A DNA stretch of 64,000 nucleotides, taken from the NCBI GenBank assembly GCA_021166725.1, contig JAJPES010000056.1, positions 62,001 through 126,000 on the forward strand. The letters run 5' to 3'. Numbering within the stretch: the stretch's first letter is position 1; the number at the start of each line of letters is the position of its first letter. Made by a program: the position numbers and the translations under genes. This stretch comes from Burkholderiaceae bacterium (GTDB lineage Bacteria > Pseudomonadota > Gammaproteobacteria > Burkholderiales > Burkholderiaceae_E). Of this stretch, positions 53,726 to 61,891 are shown one piece after another. The notes below the pieces were generated by a model. The model saw only the letters and a program-made list of their open reading frames with translations, did not search any database and was not told the origin of the DNA.

Positions 53726-54667
53726 TCACCGGGATCGGGTTGTTCGCTGCACCTCGAGTGCCGCCTGGCGGGCCTGCTTCTGCAGCCACGGCGACGGGTC
53801 GGTCACGCGGGCGTCGAAAGGATGGTGGTCGTGCGGGTAGAGCGCTCGGATGCGCTGCACGTAGGCGAGGGTCTCCGGATAGGGGGGGACGCCACGCGCG
53901 CGGTCGACGGCGCCTTCGCCGGCGTTGTATCCCGCCAACGCGAGGACGACGTCGCCTTTGAAGTACGACAGCAGCCAACGCAGGTAGCGCATGCCGCCGC
54001 GCAGGTTCTCCAAAGGATCGAAGGCGTTGCGGACGGCAAAGCGTTCCGCGGTTTCGGGAATGAGTTGCATCAGCCCCTGCGCGTTCTTCGACGAACGGGC
54101 AAGCGGATCGTAGTTGGACTCGGTGCGCAATACCGCGAACACGAGCCGCGGGTCGAGCTGGAACTCGCCGGCGAGCTTGACGACCAGCCGTCCGAGAGCC
54201 AGCCGCGCGCCGGTCGGCATGTTGCCGAACTCTGCGGGGCCGTCCACGACCGGCGTGAGGCCGTCGTCGCTTGACGCGGAGGAGGCGCGCTGGGTGAGGC
54301 AGCCGGGAAGCTTGTCCTGCTTCTGTTCGGCGCGAACCATCTGCGCGAGTCGGCCGGCGGTTTCGTTGCCGAGTGACGCCGCGCGGCGAAACAGCGTGTT
54401 GGCGATCTGGTCGTCGCGCGTCTGGCCGCGCGCGTTGGCGTACATCCAGCCCATGCGAAGGAAGGCATCGGCGTCGTTCATCCGCGCCGCCGCGCAGTAC
54501 AACTCGAGCGCCTTTTCGTAGTCGCGCGGGACGCCTTCGGCATTCTCGTAGCGGATGCCGTCGCGCACGAGGTCGTGCGCGTTCGACGCCGCTTGCGCCG
54601 GGGCGGGCGCGGCAAGGAAGGATGCGAAAAGCATCGAAGCGGCGAATGAACCGGATGCGCGGATCAT
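53726..54667 (-). CDS. Lytic transglycosylase (SLT family) with Sel1-like repeats
   Basis: 313 residues from ATG 54667. The signal peptide ends near APAQAAS. Residues 30-105 form two Sel1-like helical repeats (YENAEGVPRDYEKALELYCAAA, NARGQTRDDQIANTLFRRAASLG). The C-terminal half is a goose-type SLT domain: LRTESNYDP with catalytic Glu183, AQGLMQLIPETA and LALAGYNAGEGAVDRARGVPPYPETLAYVQRI. It cleaves peptidoglycan in the periplasm and probably opens the wall for the export complex; such a gene is common near XrtA export genes. It is transcribed toward the export operon. Confidence 0.9.
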   Translation of the reverse strand: MIRASGSFAASMLFASFLAAPAPAQAASNAHDLVRDGIRYENAEGVPRDYEKALELYCAAARMNDADAFLRMGWMYANARGQTRDDQIANTLFRRAASLGNETAGRLAQMVRAEQKQDKLPGCLTQRASSASSDDGLTPVVDGPAEFGNMPTGARLALGRLVVKLAGEFQLDPRLVFAVLRTESNYDPLARSSKNAQGLMQLIPETAERFAVRNAFDPLENLRGGMRYLRWLLSYFKGDVVLALAGYNAGEGAVDRARGVPPYPETLAYVQRIRALYPHDHHPFDARVTDPSPWLQKQARQAALEVQRTTRSR

Positions 54668-54811
54668 GTTCTTCGAAGCTGCAGGAGCTCCATTGTAAGA
54701 TCGGCGACCCTGCCGACCCGTGACTTCTTCCTCGTGCCTGCGGCAGCGTCGTCGTAGCATCGCTGCCTGCGAGCGGTCTTTCTAACACACTCGGAATTCC
54801 CGTATCCCATC

Positions 54812-56092
54812 ATGAGCATTGTCGGCGTTGTCGGTCTCGGTTATGTCGGTCTGCCGCTGGCGGTCGAATTCGGCAAGGTGTTCGAGACGATCGGCTACGA
54901 TCTTTCGGCGTCGAAGATCGAGCATTTCCGCCGGCACGAAGACCCTACGGGCGAGGTGGCGGCCGACGATTTCGTTGCGGCGAAGCGCTTGCACGTGACC
55001 AACGATCCGGCCGACCTGGCGCGCGCCGACTTCCTCGTCGTCGCGGTGCCGACGCCGGTCGATATCGGCCACAAACCCGACTTTTCTCCTCTGGTTTCGG
55101 CGAGCCGCACCTGCGGACGCAACATGAAGCGCGGGGCGATCGTCGTGTACGAGTCCACCGTATATCCGGGCGCCACCGAGGAGGTTTGCATTCCTGTTCT
55201 CGAGGAAAGCTCGGGAATGAAATGGCGCACCGACTTCCATGTCGGCTATTCGCCCGAGCGGATCAACCCCGGTGATCGGGAGCACACGCTCTCGCGCATC
55301 GTGAAGGTCGTTTCGGGCGACGACGCCGACACGCTCGAGAAGGTCGCGCATCTGTACTCGGCGGTGGTGCAGGCGGGCGTGCATCGCGCGAGCAGCATCA
55401 AGGTGGCCGAGGCCGCGAAGGTGATCGAGAACACGCAGCGCGACCTGAACATCGCGCTGGTGAACGAGCTGGCGATGATCTTCGATCGGGTGGGGATCGA
55501 CACCCTCGAGGTGCTGAAGGCGGCGGGCACCAAATGGAATTTCCTGCCGTTTCGCCCGGGGCTGGTCGGCGGGCATTGCATCGGCGTCGATCCGTATTAC
55601 CTCACGCACAAGGCCGAGATGCTCGGCTATCACCCGCAGGTGATCCTCGCCGGGCGGCGCATCAACGACGGCATGGGTGCGTTCATCGCGCAGCGCACGG
55701 TGCGCGAGATGGCGACGGCGGGCTTCCCGATCAAGGATTCGCCGGTGGTCGTTCTCGGGCTTACCTTCAAGGAAGACGTGCCCGACCTGCGCAACTCCAA
55801 GGTGATCGACGTCGTGCGCGAGCTGGAGAGCTACGGCGTCGAGGTGCACGTGCACGACGCAGTGGCCGAGCCGGGCGAGGCGATGCACGAATACGGCGTG
55901 AAGCTCGTTGCGTGGGACGAGTTGCCGAAGGCTGCGGCGGTGGTCGCCGCGGTTTCGCACGCGCAGTACCACGAGCTGGGGGTCGAGGCGATCGCTGCGA
56001 AGGCGCAGCCGGGGGCGGTGTTCGTCGATGTGAAGTCGGCCTTCGATCCGCAGCGCATCGAGCGGGCGGGGATGCGTCTGTGGAGGCTGTGA
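54812..56092 (+). CDS. tviB: UDP-N-acetylglucosamine 6-dehydrogenase, Vi-antigen TviB type
   Basis: 426 residues. NAD loop GLGYVG (8-13), VPTPVD, YESTVYPGATEEVC, ERINPGD, IENTQRDLNIALVNELA, then KWNFLPFRPGLVGGHCIGVDPYYLTHKAE with active-site Cys256. These match TviB of the Salmonella Vi capsule nearly word for word. It oxidises UDP-GlcNAc to UDP-GlcNAc-uronate. The next gene supplies the 4-epimerase. Together they would give a GalNAc-uronate residue whose carboxylate is a natural target for amidation. Confidence 0.9.
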   Translation: MSIVGVVGLGYVGLPLAVEFGKVFETIGYDLSASKIEHFRRHEDPTGEVAADDFVAAKRLHVTNDPADLARADFLVVAVPTPVDIGHKPDFSPLVSASRTCGRNMKRGAIVVYESTVYPGATEEVCIPVLEESSGMKWRTDFHVGYSPERINPGDREHTLSRIVKVVSGDDADTLEKVAHLYSAVVQAGVHRASSIKVAEAAKVIENTQRDLNIALVNELAMIFDRVGIDTLEVLKAAGTKWNFLPFRPGLVGGHCIGVDPYYLTHKAEMLGYHPQVILAGRRINDGMGAFIAQRTVREMATAGFPIKDSPVVVLGLTFKEDVPDLRNSKVIDVVRELESYGVEVHVHDAVAEPGEAMHEYGVKLVAWDELPKAAAVVAAVSHAQYHELGVEAIAAKAQPGAVFVDVKSAFDPQRIERAGMRLWRL

Positions 56093-57198
56093 ACGCGGAC
56101 GCGAATCTCGCGCTGCTCGCCGGCGTCGAGCGGCGCTGGCTGGTCACCGGGGCGGCGGGGTTCATCGGATCGAACCTGGTCGAGACGTTGCTGCGCGGCG
56201 GACAGCGGGTGGTCGGGGTGGACAACTTCGCCACCGGGTATAGACGAAATCTGGACGAAGTGCGTACCTCGGTAGGCGAGTCGGCGTGGGAGCGTTTTCG
56301 CTTCATCGACGGCGATCTGTGCGACGAGGGTGTGTGCGCGCAGGCCGTGTGCGGGGCGGCGGCGAGCGGCGACGCCGTCGATGGTGGCGTCGCCGGCGTC
56401 GACGTGGTGTTGCACCAGGCAGCGCTGGGGTCGGTGCCGCGGTCGATCGAGCAGCCGGTTCGTTCGTTCGCGGCGAACGTCGATGCATTCGTCAAGCTGC
56501 TCGATGTCGCGCGACGGGCCGGCGTGCGTCGCTTCGTCTATGCGTCGTCCAGTTCCGTGTACGGAGACCACGAAGCGCTGCCGAAGGTCGAGTCGCGCGT
56601 GGGTCGGGTGCTGTCGCCCTACGCGGCGACCAAGGCGGCCGACGAGTTGTTCGCCGACACGTGGGCGCGAACCTACGGAATGGAGTGCGTCGGCCTGCGC
56701 TACTTCAATGTGTTCGGGCCGCGCCAGGATCCGGAAGGCGCCTATGCGGCGGTGGTGCCGAAGTGGGTGTCGGCGCTGCTTGCCGGCGAGCCGGTCTGGA
56801 TCAACGGTGACGGGCTGACGAGCCGGGATTTCTGCTATGTCGCAAACGCGGTGCAGGCGAACCTGCGCGCGGGGCTGGTCGAGGCGTTGCCGTCTTCGCA
56901 CGAGGTGTTCAACGTAGCAGTCGGGGAGCGCACGACGCTGCTCGAGTTGTTCGAGGCGATCCGGCGCGCGGTCGTGGAAGCGGAGCCTTCGCTGGCTTCG
57001 CGGGTGGGGGCGGCGCAGGCTTCGTTTCGCGAGTTTCGGGCGGGGGATGTGCGGCACTCGCTGGCGGATGTCGGGCGAGCGCGGGAGGTGCTGGGGTATG
57101 CGCCGACGCATGACGTGGCGCGGGGGTTGCGCGAGGCGATCGGGTGGTATCTGGGGGCGGACGATCTTACTTCCGAGGCGGGGATGTCCGACCAATAG
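56089..57198 (+). CDS. tviC: UDP-GlcNAc(A) 4-epimerase, Vi-antigen TviC type
   Basis: 369 residues from GTG 56089, overlapping the tviB stop (GTGA); GTG 56080 is an alternative. It is a short-chain epimerase: GAAGFIGSNLVE, VDNFATGYRRNLDEVRTSVGE, LHQAALGSVPRSIEQP, SSSSVYGDHEALPK, and SPYAATK with Tyr178 and Lys182. GLRYFNVFGPRQDPEGAY and SRDFCYVANAVQANL agree closely with TviC. It interconverts UDP-GlcNAcA and UDP-GalNAcA. An internal loop near residues 80-105 is longer than in TviC. Confidence 0.9.
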   Translation: MNADANLALLAGVERRWLVTGAAGFIGSNLVETLLRGGQRVVGVDNFATGYRRNLDEVRTSVGESAWERFRFIDGDLCDEGVCAQAVCGAAASGDAVDGGVAGVDVVLHQAALGSVPRSIEQPVRSFAANVDAFVKLLDVARRAGVRRFVYASSSSVYGDHEALPKVESRVGRVLSPYAATKAADELFADTWARTYGMECVGLRYFNVFGPRQDPEGAYAAVVPKWVSALLAGEPVWINGDGLTSRDFCYVANAVQANLRAGLVEALPSSHEVFNVAVGERTTLLELFEAIRRAVVEAEPSLASRVGAAQASFREFRAGDVRHSLADVGRAREVLGYAPTHDVARGLREAIGWYLGADDLTSEAGMSDQ

Positions 57199-57236
57199 CG
57201 AAATGCGAGCGCGCTGTGGGATTCGCAGACATCGTT

Positions 57237-57737
57237 TCAATCTGACCGACTCCGCTTGGGCGCGGTACTCGCCAATCCGCCTTCCTTGCGAAAGTTGGTC
57301 GTCAGTGCCGCGAGAGCCCGGTCTGCGGTCCAGTTGCTCAGTCGCAGACGCTCTGTTCGCACGTCGTAGGCGAGCGCTACGTCCTGCCGGAGTGGTGTCA
57401 CAGCACCGAGCTCTGCCAAGCGCTGTGCAGGCGTCCTGCCGCCGAGGGCGCCGTGAGGTCGGCGCCAGTTGTAGTCGAACTGCCACTCCTCCAATCGAGC
57501 TTCAAGATCGGCTTCCGTCGGCTCGTGCTGCGACCAGAACTCAGCTCGATCCGTCGACTGTGATCTCTCGACCTTGCCGTTCAAATGCGGCGATCGAGGT
57601 GGCGTGGGTCGGAACTTGATGAACTCGGACTTCAAGTGACGCTGCACCCGCTCTGCGAAGAACTCCGTTCCGCGATCGGTCTGAACGTGTTGGATTGGGA
57701 AGGGCATCTCCTCGACGACCCGCTCGAGGAATTTCAA
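57237..57737 (-). pseudogene. Truncated transposase (DDE integrase-core, IS3/IS481-like)
   Basis: The visible 166 residues hold only the C-terminal part of a DDE transposase: VQTDRGTEFF (second Asp), SPHLNGKVERSQ (Glu) and YNWRRPHGALGGRTPAQRL. The N-terminal DNA-binding part and the first catalytic Asp are missing. The frame is open back to TTG 57737, only four bases from the prsT stop codon, so the element is cut at that point and cannot be functional. I see no clear inverted repeats at either edge. Confidence 0.8.
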
Positions 57738-57743
57738 CGTGTT

Positions 57744-60521
57744 TCAATCCAGCTTCGTCAACATCGCTCTCGCCGAATCCGCCACCGGCCCCTCCGAGGT
57801 CGTCTTCAGCAGCGTTTCGATCTCGGCTCGCGCCCCCGCCTTGTCGTCGAACTTCGCCAGCGCCTGCGCCAGGTGCAGGCGCAGTTGGGCGCTGGTCGGC
57901 GCGAGCGCGACCGCCTCGCGGATCAGCTCGACCCCCTTGCGGTCGCCCTTCGCGACGAGGATCGTGCCGTACGTGTCGACTATGGCCGCCGACTTCGGCG
58001 CGACCTCGTAGGCGCGCCGGCCGTACTCGACCGCGCGCTCGTCCTTCAGTTCGTGCAGCGCCCAGGCGGCGTTGTTCAGCGCGATCGGGTTCTTCGGCTC
58101 CTTCTCGAGCACCACCGCGTACTGCTCGAAGGCTTCCTTCCAGTGCTTGCGTGCCGTCTGCGACTCGCCGGCGAACATGCGCAGTTGCAGGTTGGCCGGT
58201 TCGGTGCGAATCCAGTCGCGCAGCATGCGGTCGGCTTCGTCCTCCTTCTTCGCGGCGAGCAGCGCGCGGTGCAACTTCGAGCCGATCGGCAGCGCCTTCT
58301 GCGCAACGAAGGCGGCGCGGTATTTCTCGATGGCTTCCGGGAGCTTGTCGCTGGCGGCGTTCAGGTCGCCTTCGAGCATCAGGCCGGGGACTTTCGTCTT
58401 CTCGTTCTCGCGCATGGTCGTGGCGATGCGCATCGCCTCGTCCTTGCGCCCCATCTGCTGCAGCAGCGCTGCGGTCGCGACGCGTGGCTCGATCGCGTCC
58501 GGTGCGATGGTGGTGGCCTTGCGGAAGCTGGCGAGCGCGGCGTTTCGGTTGCCCTCGGCGAGCTGCGTTTCGCCGATGCGGAACTGGGCGAGCGCCGCCT
58601 TCGGGTTCAGCCGAAGCACTTTCTCCCAGTTCGAGATCGCCTGTTCGGACTGGCCGGACTGGCGAAACGCCGTGGCGAGCTGGTCGAGGATGCGCGCATC
58701 GGACGGGTTGCGATTGGCCGCTTCCTGCAACATCGGAATCGCGTCTTTCGGCGCGTTCGTCTCCATCAGGTAGCGGGCGGTGGCGAGGATCGGCAGCACC
58801 GCATCGGGGTTCGCTTCGCGTGTGCGCTTCAGTTGCGCCAGCACCTCGTCGCGCGTGCTGCCGGTGCGCGCCATCAGGATCGCCAGCGAGACGCCGGCCT
58901 GCGTGTTCTTCGGGTCCTTCGTCAGCAGCGTTTCGTAGCGTTGCCGTGCGTCGCCCGGGCGGCCTTCACGCATGTCGAGGGTGGCGAGGTTCGTCGCGGC
59001 CGCGAGGAACTTCGGATCGATCTGCAGCGCCTTCTCGAACGCGGCGCGTGCACCGGGCAGGTCGCCCTTGGCGGCGAGCACGCTGCCGCGCAGGTTCAAC
59101 GGAAGGGCGTCGGTGGGCGCGGCCTTCTTCTGCATGCGGTCCACCGCCTCGAGCGCCTTGTCGAATTCGCGCGAGCGCAGCAGGGCGGTGATCAGCGCGA
59201 CATCGGCCCGCTGATTGCCGGAATCGAGCTCGGTGGCGTGCTCGAGCTCCTCGATGCCGGAGGCCGTGTCGCCGGCAGCGATGCGCGACAGGCCCAGGCC
59301 CGTGCGCGGCTGTGCGGCGTCGGGCGAGAGTTGCGAGGCGCGCTGGAAATAGCCGGCCGCATCCTTCGGCTGGTTCAGCTTCAGCGCGGCTTCCCCCGCG
59401 ATGGCAAGCAGCGGGGCATCGTCGGGGTGTTGCTTCAGTCCGGGCTTGACCGCGTCGAGCGCCTTCTGCGGGTCGTTGCGACGCAGCCACGTGGCGCCCA
59501 GTACGCGATAGCCCACCGGGTTCTGCGGCAGGCGGTCGATCAGCTGGCGCGAATAGCGTTCGGCGTGTTCGAGCGCGTTCGCGCTCAGGCTCAGTCCTGC
59601 CGCCAGGCCCACGGCGGGCAGGTAGTCGGGCGCCAGCCGCAACGCTTCCTCGACCTCCTCGCGCGCTTCCTTCAGCTCGTTCTTGCGGCTGTGGATCAGC
59701 GCGACCAGGTAATGCGTGATCGGCCCCTTCGGCGCGAGCTTGCGCAACTCGGCGAGCTCGCGCTGCGCGCCGTCGAGATCGTTGAGCTCGAGCGACACGG
59801 AAACGAGCCTGGCGCGGCTGGCAGTGTCGTTCGGTCGCGCCTTGGCGATCTTCGCGAGTGATTCGCGCGCTGCCTGGAACTCGCGGTCGGCAATGTCGAG
59901 ATCGGCCTTCAGCGACAGTGCGTCGATCGAATCGGGGTCGTCCCGCAGGATGCGCTCGACCGCGGCGCGCGCGCCTGCGCGATCGGTGTTCGCCTGCAGT
60001 GCGGCGAGTCCTACCTTGGCCGGAGCGTGATCGGCCTTCGCCGACAGCGCCGCCTCGAAGTTCTTGCGTGCCTCGTCGGCCTTGCCCAGCTGAAGGTTCG
60101 CGCGCGCGGCCGCGGTTCGAATCCGCGCGTCGGCGAGCGCGTCGCCGGTGGAGGCATTTTTCGCCTGGTCGACCACCGCCTGCGCCTCGCCGAGCCCGAG
60201 CATCGTTTCGAGCAGCACCGGTGCGACCTGCTTCGGGTCGTAGCCGAGATCCTGCGCGCGACGCAGTTCCTTCTCGGCCGAGCGCAGGTCGTTGCCCTGC
60301 AGGTAGAGCTGGCCGAGCAGGAAGCGCGCCTGCGCGTTCTTTTCGTCCTGCTGGAGCAGGTTCTTCAGATGGATCTCGGCGCTGCGCGGGTCGGAGGCGC
60401 GAATCGATTCCTGTGCCTTGGCGAGCAATGCATCGGGCGTCTCGTTGCCCGAGCAGGCCGAGAACGAGAGCGCGACGAGCGAGGCGCCGACCGTGCGGCG
60501 CAGCGTGGCGGAGAGCTTCAT
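57744..60521 (-). CDS. prsT: XrtA/PEP-CTERM TPR-repeat lipoprotein PrsT
   Basis: 925 residues. The signal ends in a lipobox FSACSG (Cys23), then TPR units fill nearly the whole protein (for example ARFLLGQLYLQGNDLRSAEKELRRA and AVGLAAGLSLSANALEHAERYSRQL). Length and the encoded neighbours PrsR and PrsK fit TIGR02917. A periplasmic or outer-membrane scaffold for polymer export or PEP-CTERM sorting is the usual view. It starts 17 bases after prsR. A transposase fragment abuts its stop codon, but the C-terminus MLTKLD looks intact. Confidence 0.93.
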   Translation of the reverse strand: MKLSATLRRTVGASLVALSFSACSGNETPDALLAKAQESIRASDPRSAEIHLKNLLQQDEKNAQARFLLGQLYLQGNDLRSAEKELRRAQDLGYDPKQVAPVLLETMLGLGEAQAVVDQAKNASTGDALADARIRTAAARANLQLGKADEARKNFEAALSAKADHAPAKVGLAALQANTDRAGARAAVERILRDDPDSIDALSLKADLDIADREFQAARESLAKIAKARPNDTASRARLVSVSLELNDLDGAQRELAELRKLAPKGPITHYLVALIHSRKNELKEAREEVEEALRLAPDYLPAVGLAAGLSLSANALEHAERYSRQLIDRLPQNPVGYRVLGATWLRRNDPQKALDAVKPGLKQHPDDAPLLAIAGEAALKLNQPKDAAGYFQRASQLSPDAAQPRTGLGLSRIAAGDTASGIEELEHATELDSGNQRADVALITALLRSREFDKALEAVDRMQKKAAPTDALPLNLRGSVLAAKGDLPGARAAFEKALQIDPKFLAAATNLATLDMREGRPGDARQRYETLLTKDPKNTQAGVSLAILMARTGSTRDEVLAQLKRTREANPDAVLPILATARYLMETNAPKDAIPMLQEAANRNPSDARILDQLATAFRQSGQSEQAISNWEKVLRLNPKAALAQFRIGETQLAEGNRNAALASFRKATTIAPDAIEPRVATAALLQQMGRKDEAMRIATTMRENEKTKVPGLMLEGDLNAASDKLPEAIEKYRAAFVAQKALPIGSKLHRALLAAKKEDEADRMLRDWIRTEPANLQLRMFAGESQTARKHWKEAFEQYAVVLEKEPKNPIALNNAAWALHELKDERAVEYGRRAYEVAPKSAAIVDTYGTILVAKGDRKGVELIREAVALAPTSAQLRLHLAQALAKFDDKAGARAEIETLLKTTSEGPVADSARAMLTKLD

Positions 60522-60538
60522 GGCGGATTCCCGGGAGG

Positions 60539-61891
60539 TCAGCGCAGGCCGAACCGGTTGAGAAGATCGTACAACGTGGGGCGGCTGATGCCGAGCAGGT
60601 CGGCAGCGCGTGCGATGTTGCCCTCGACGCGCGACATGACCTTCAGCACCGCCTGCCGTTCGGCTTCGTCGCGCGCCGCGCGAAGGTTCATCGGCGGCGC
60701 TTCGTGAGCCGGTTCCAGGCCGAGGTCGTCGGCGGTGATCGACGTGCCGTCGGCCATGATCACCGCGCGCTTGATGCAGTTTTCGAGTTCGCGTACGTTG
60801 CCCGGCCAGTCGTGTCGCTGGATCGCGTCGAGAGCATCCTCGCGCATCACGAGCTTGTCGCGGGCGTTCTGCCGCGCGAAGCGCTGCACGAAGGCATGCG
60901 CGAGCAGTGCTGCGTCGCCCGCGCGCTCGCGCAGCGGCGGGATGGTGACGACGATCTCGCTCAGCCGATAGAACAGGTCTTCGCGGAACGTTCCCTCGGC
61001 AATCAGCTCGCGCAGGTTGCGGTGCGTGGCGCAGACGACGCGCACGTCGACGGAGATTTCATCGCGTCCGCCGATGCGCTCGATCGTGCGCTCCTGCAGG
61101 AAGCGCAGCAACTTGGCCTGCAATGCCTGCGGCAGGTCGCCGATCTCGTCGAGAAACAGCGTCCCGCCGTCGGCCACCTCGATCTTGCCCAGCGTCTGCT
61201 TGATCGCGCCGGTGAAGGCGCCTTTTTCGTGGCCGAACAGCTCCGATTCGAGCAGGTTCTCGGGAATCGCCGCGCAATTGATCGCGACGAAACGCTTGTC
61301 GTGGCGCGAGGACAACTCGTGCAGCGCGCGCGCGAGCACTTCCTTGCCGGTGCCCGACTCGCCGAGCAGGAGCACGGTGGCGGTGGTAGGGGCCACACGC
61401 TCGACCAGACGGCAGACCTTCAGCATGCCGGGGTCGCGGGTGAGAAGGCCGTCGAGCGGCGTTTCGCTCGCCTGCCTGGCGAGCAGCTGACGATTCTCGC
61501 GCTCGAGATCGGACAGGCGGAACGCGCGATCGACGACGATACCGAGCAGATCGGCCTCGAAAGGCTTGGCGAAGAAGTCGGCAGCACCCAGGCCGACTGC
61601 CTTCAGCGCATTGCCGCGGTCGTTCTGGCCGGTGAGCACGATCACTTTCGTCGCCGGCGCGAGCGTGAGGATCTCCTGCAGCGTGGCGAAGCCCTCGCGG
61701 GTACCGTCGGCGTCGGGCGGCAGCCCGAGGTCGAGCGTGACCACGGCAGGTTCGTGCCGGCGCAGCAGGGCGATCGCGGTCTCGCGGTTGCTGGCGAACA
61801 GCAGGTTGTACCGGTCGAACGACCAGCGCATCTGCTTCTGCAGACCGATGTCGTCTTCGACCACCATCAGCATCGGACGTTCGTCCGCCAT
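60539..61891 (-). CDS. prsR: PEP-CTERM-box response regulator PrsR (sigma-54 activator)
   Basis: 450 residues. The receiver domain has phospho-acceptor Asp54 (TLDLGLPP). The AAA+ domain has GESGTGKE (177-184), the sigma-54 contact loop GAFTGA (224-229) and [11 protein letters not shown] Fis-type helix-turn-helix lies at the C-terminus ([25 protein letters not shown]). With PrsK it activates sigma-54 promoters of PEP-CTERM and exopolysaccharide genes in related bacteria. The start codon directly follows the prsK stop (TGA then ATG), so the pair is one unit. Confidence 0.95.
   Translation of the reverse strand: MADERPMLMVVEDDIGLQKQMRWSFDRYNLLFASNRETAIALLRRHEPAVVTLDLGLPPDADGTREGFATLQEILTLAPATKVIVLTGQNDRGNALKAVGLGAADFFAKPFEADLLGIVVDRAFRLSDLERENRQLLARQASETPLDGLLTRDPGMLKVCRLVERVAPTTATVLLLGESGTGKEVLARALHELSSRHDKRFVAINCAAIPENLLESELFGHEKGAFTGAIKQTLGKIEVADGGTLFLDEIGDLPQALQAKLLRFLQERTIERIGGRDEISVDVRVVCATHRNLRELIAEGTFREDLFYRLSEIVVTIPPLRERAGDAALLAHAFVQRFARQNARDKLVMREDALDAIQRHDWPGNVRELENCIKRAVIMADGTSITADDLGLEPAHEAPPMNLRAARDEAERQAVLKVMSRVEGNIARAADLLGISRPTLYDLLNRFGLR

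Noticed and set aside
53558-54811. Sigma-54 (-24/-12) promoter for the export operon or tviB, expected because PrsR is encoded nearby
   Set aside because: TGGCAT and GGGC...TGCA near 53620-53700 have wrong GG-to-GC spacing. No convincing site was found here, at 1094-1193 or at 25682-25813.
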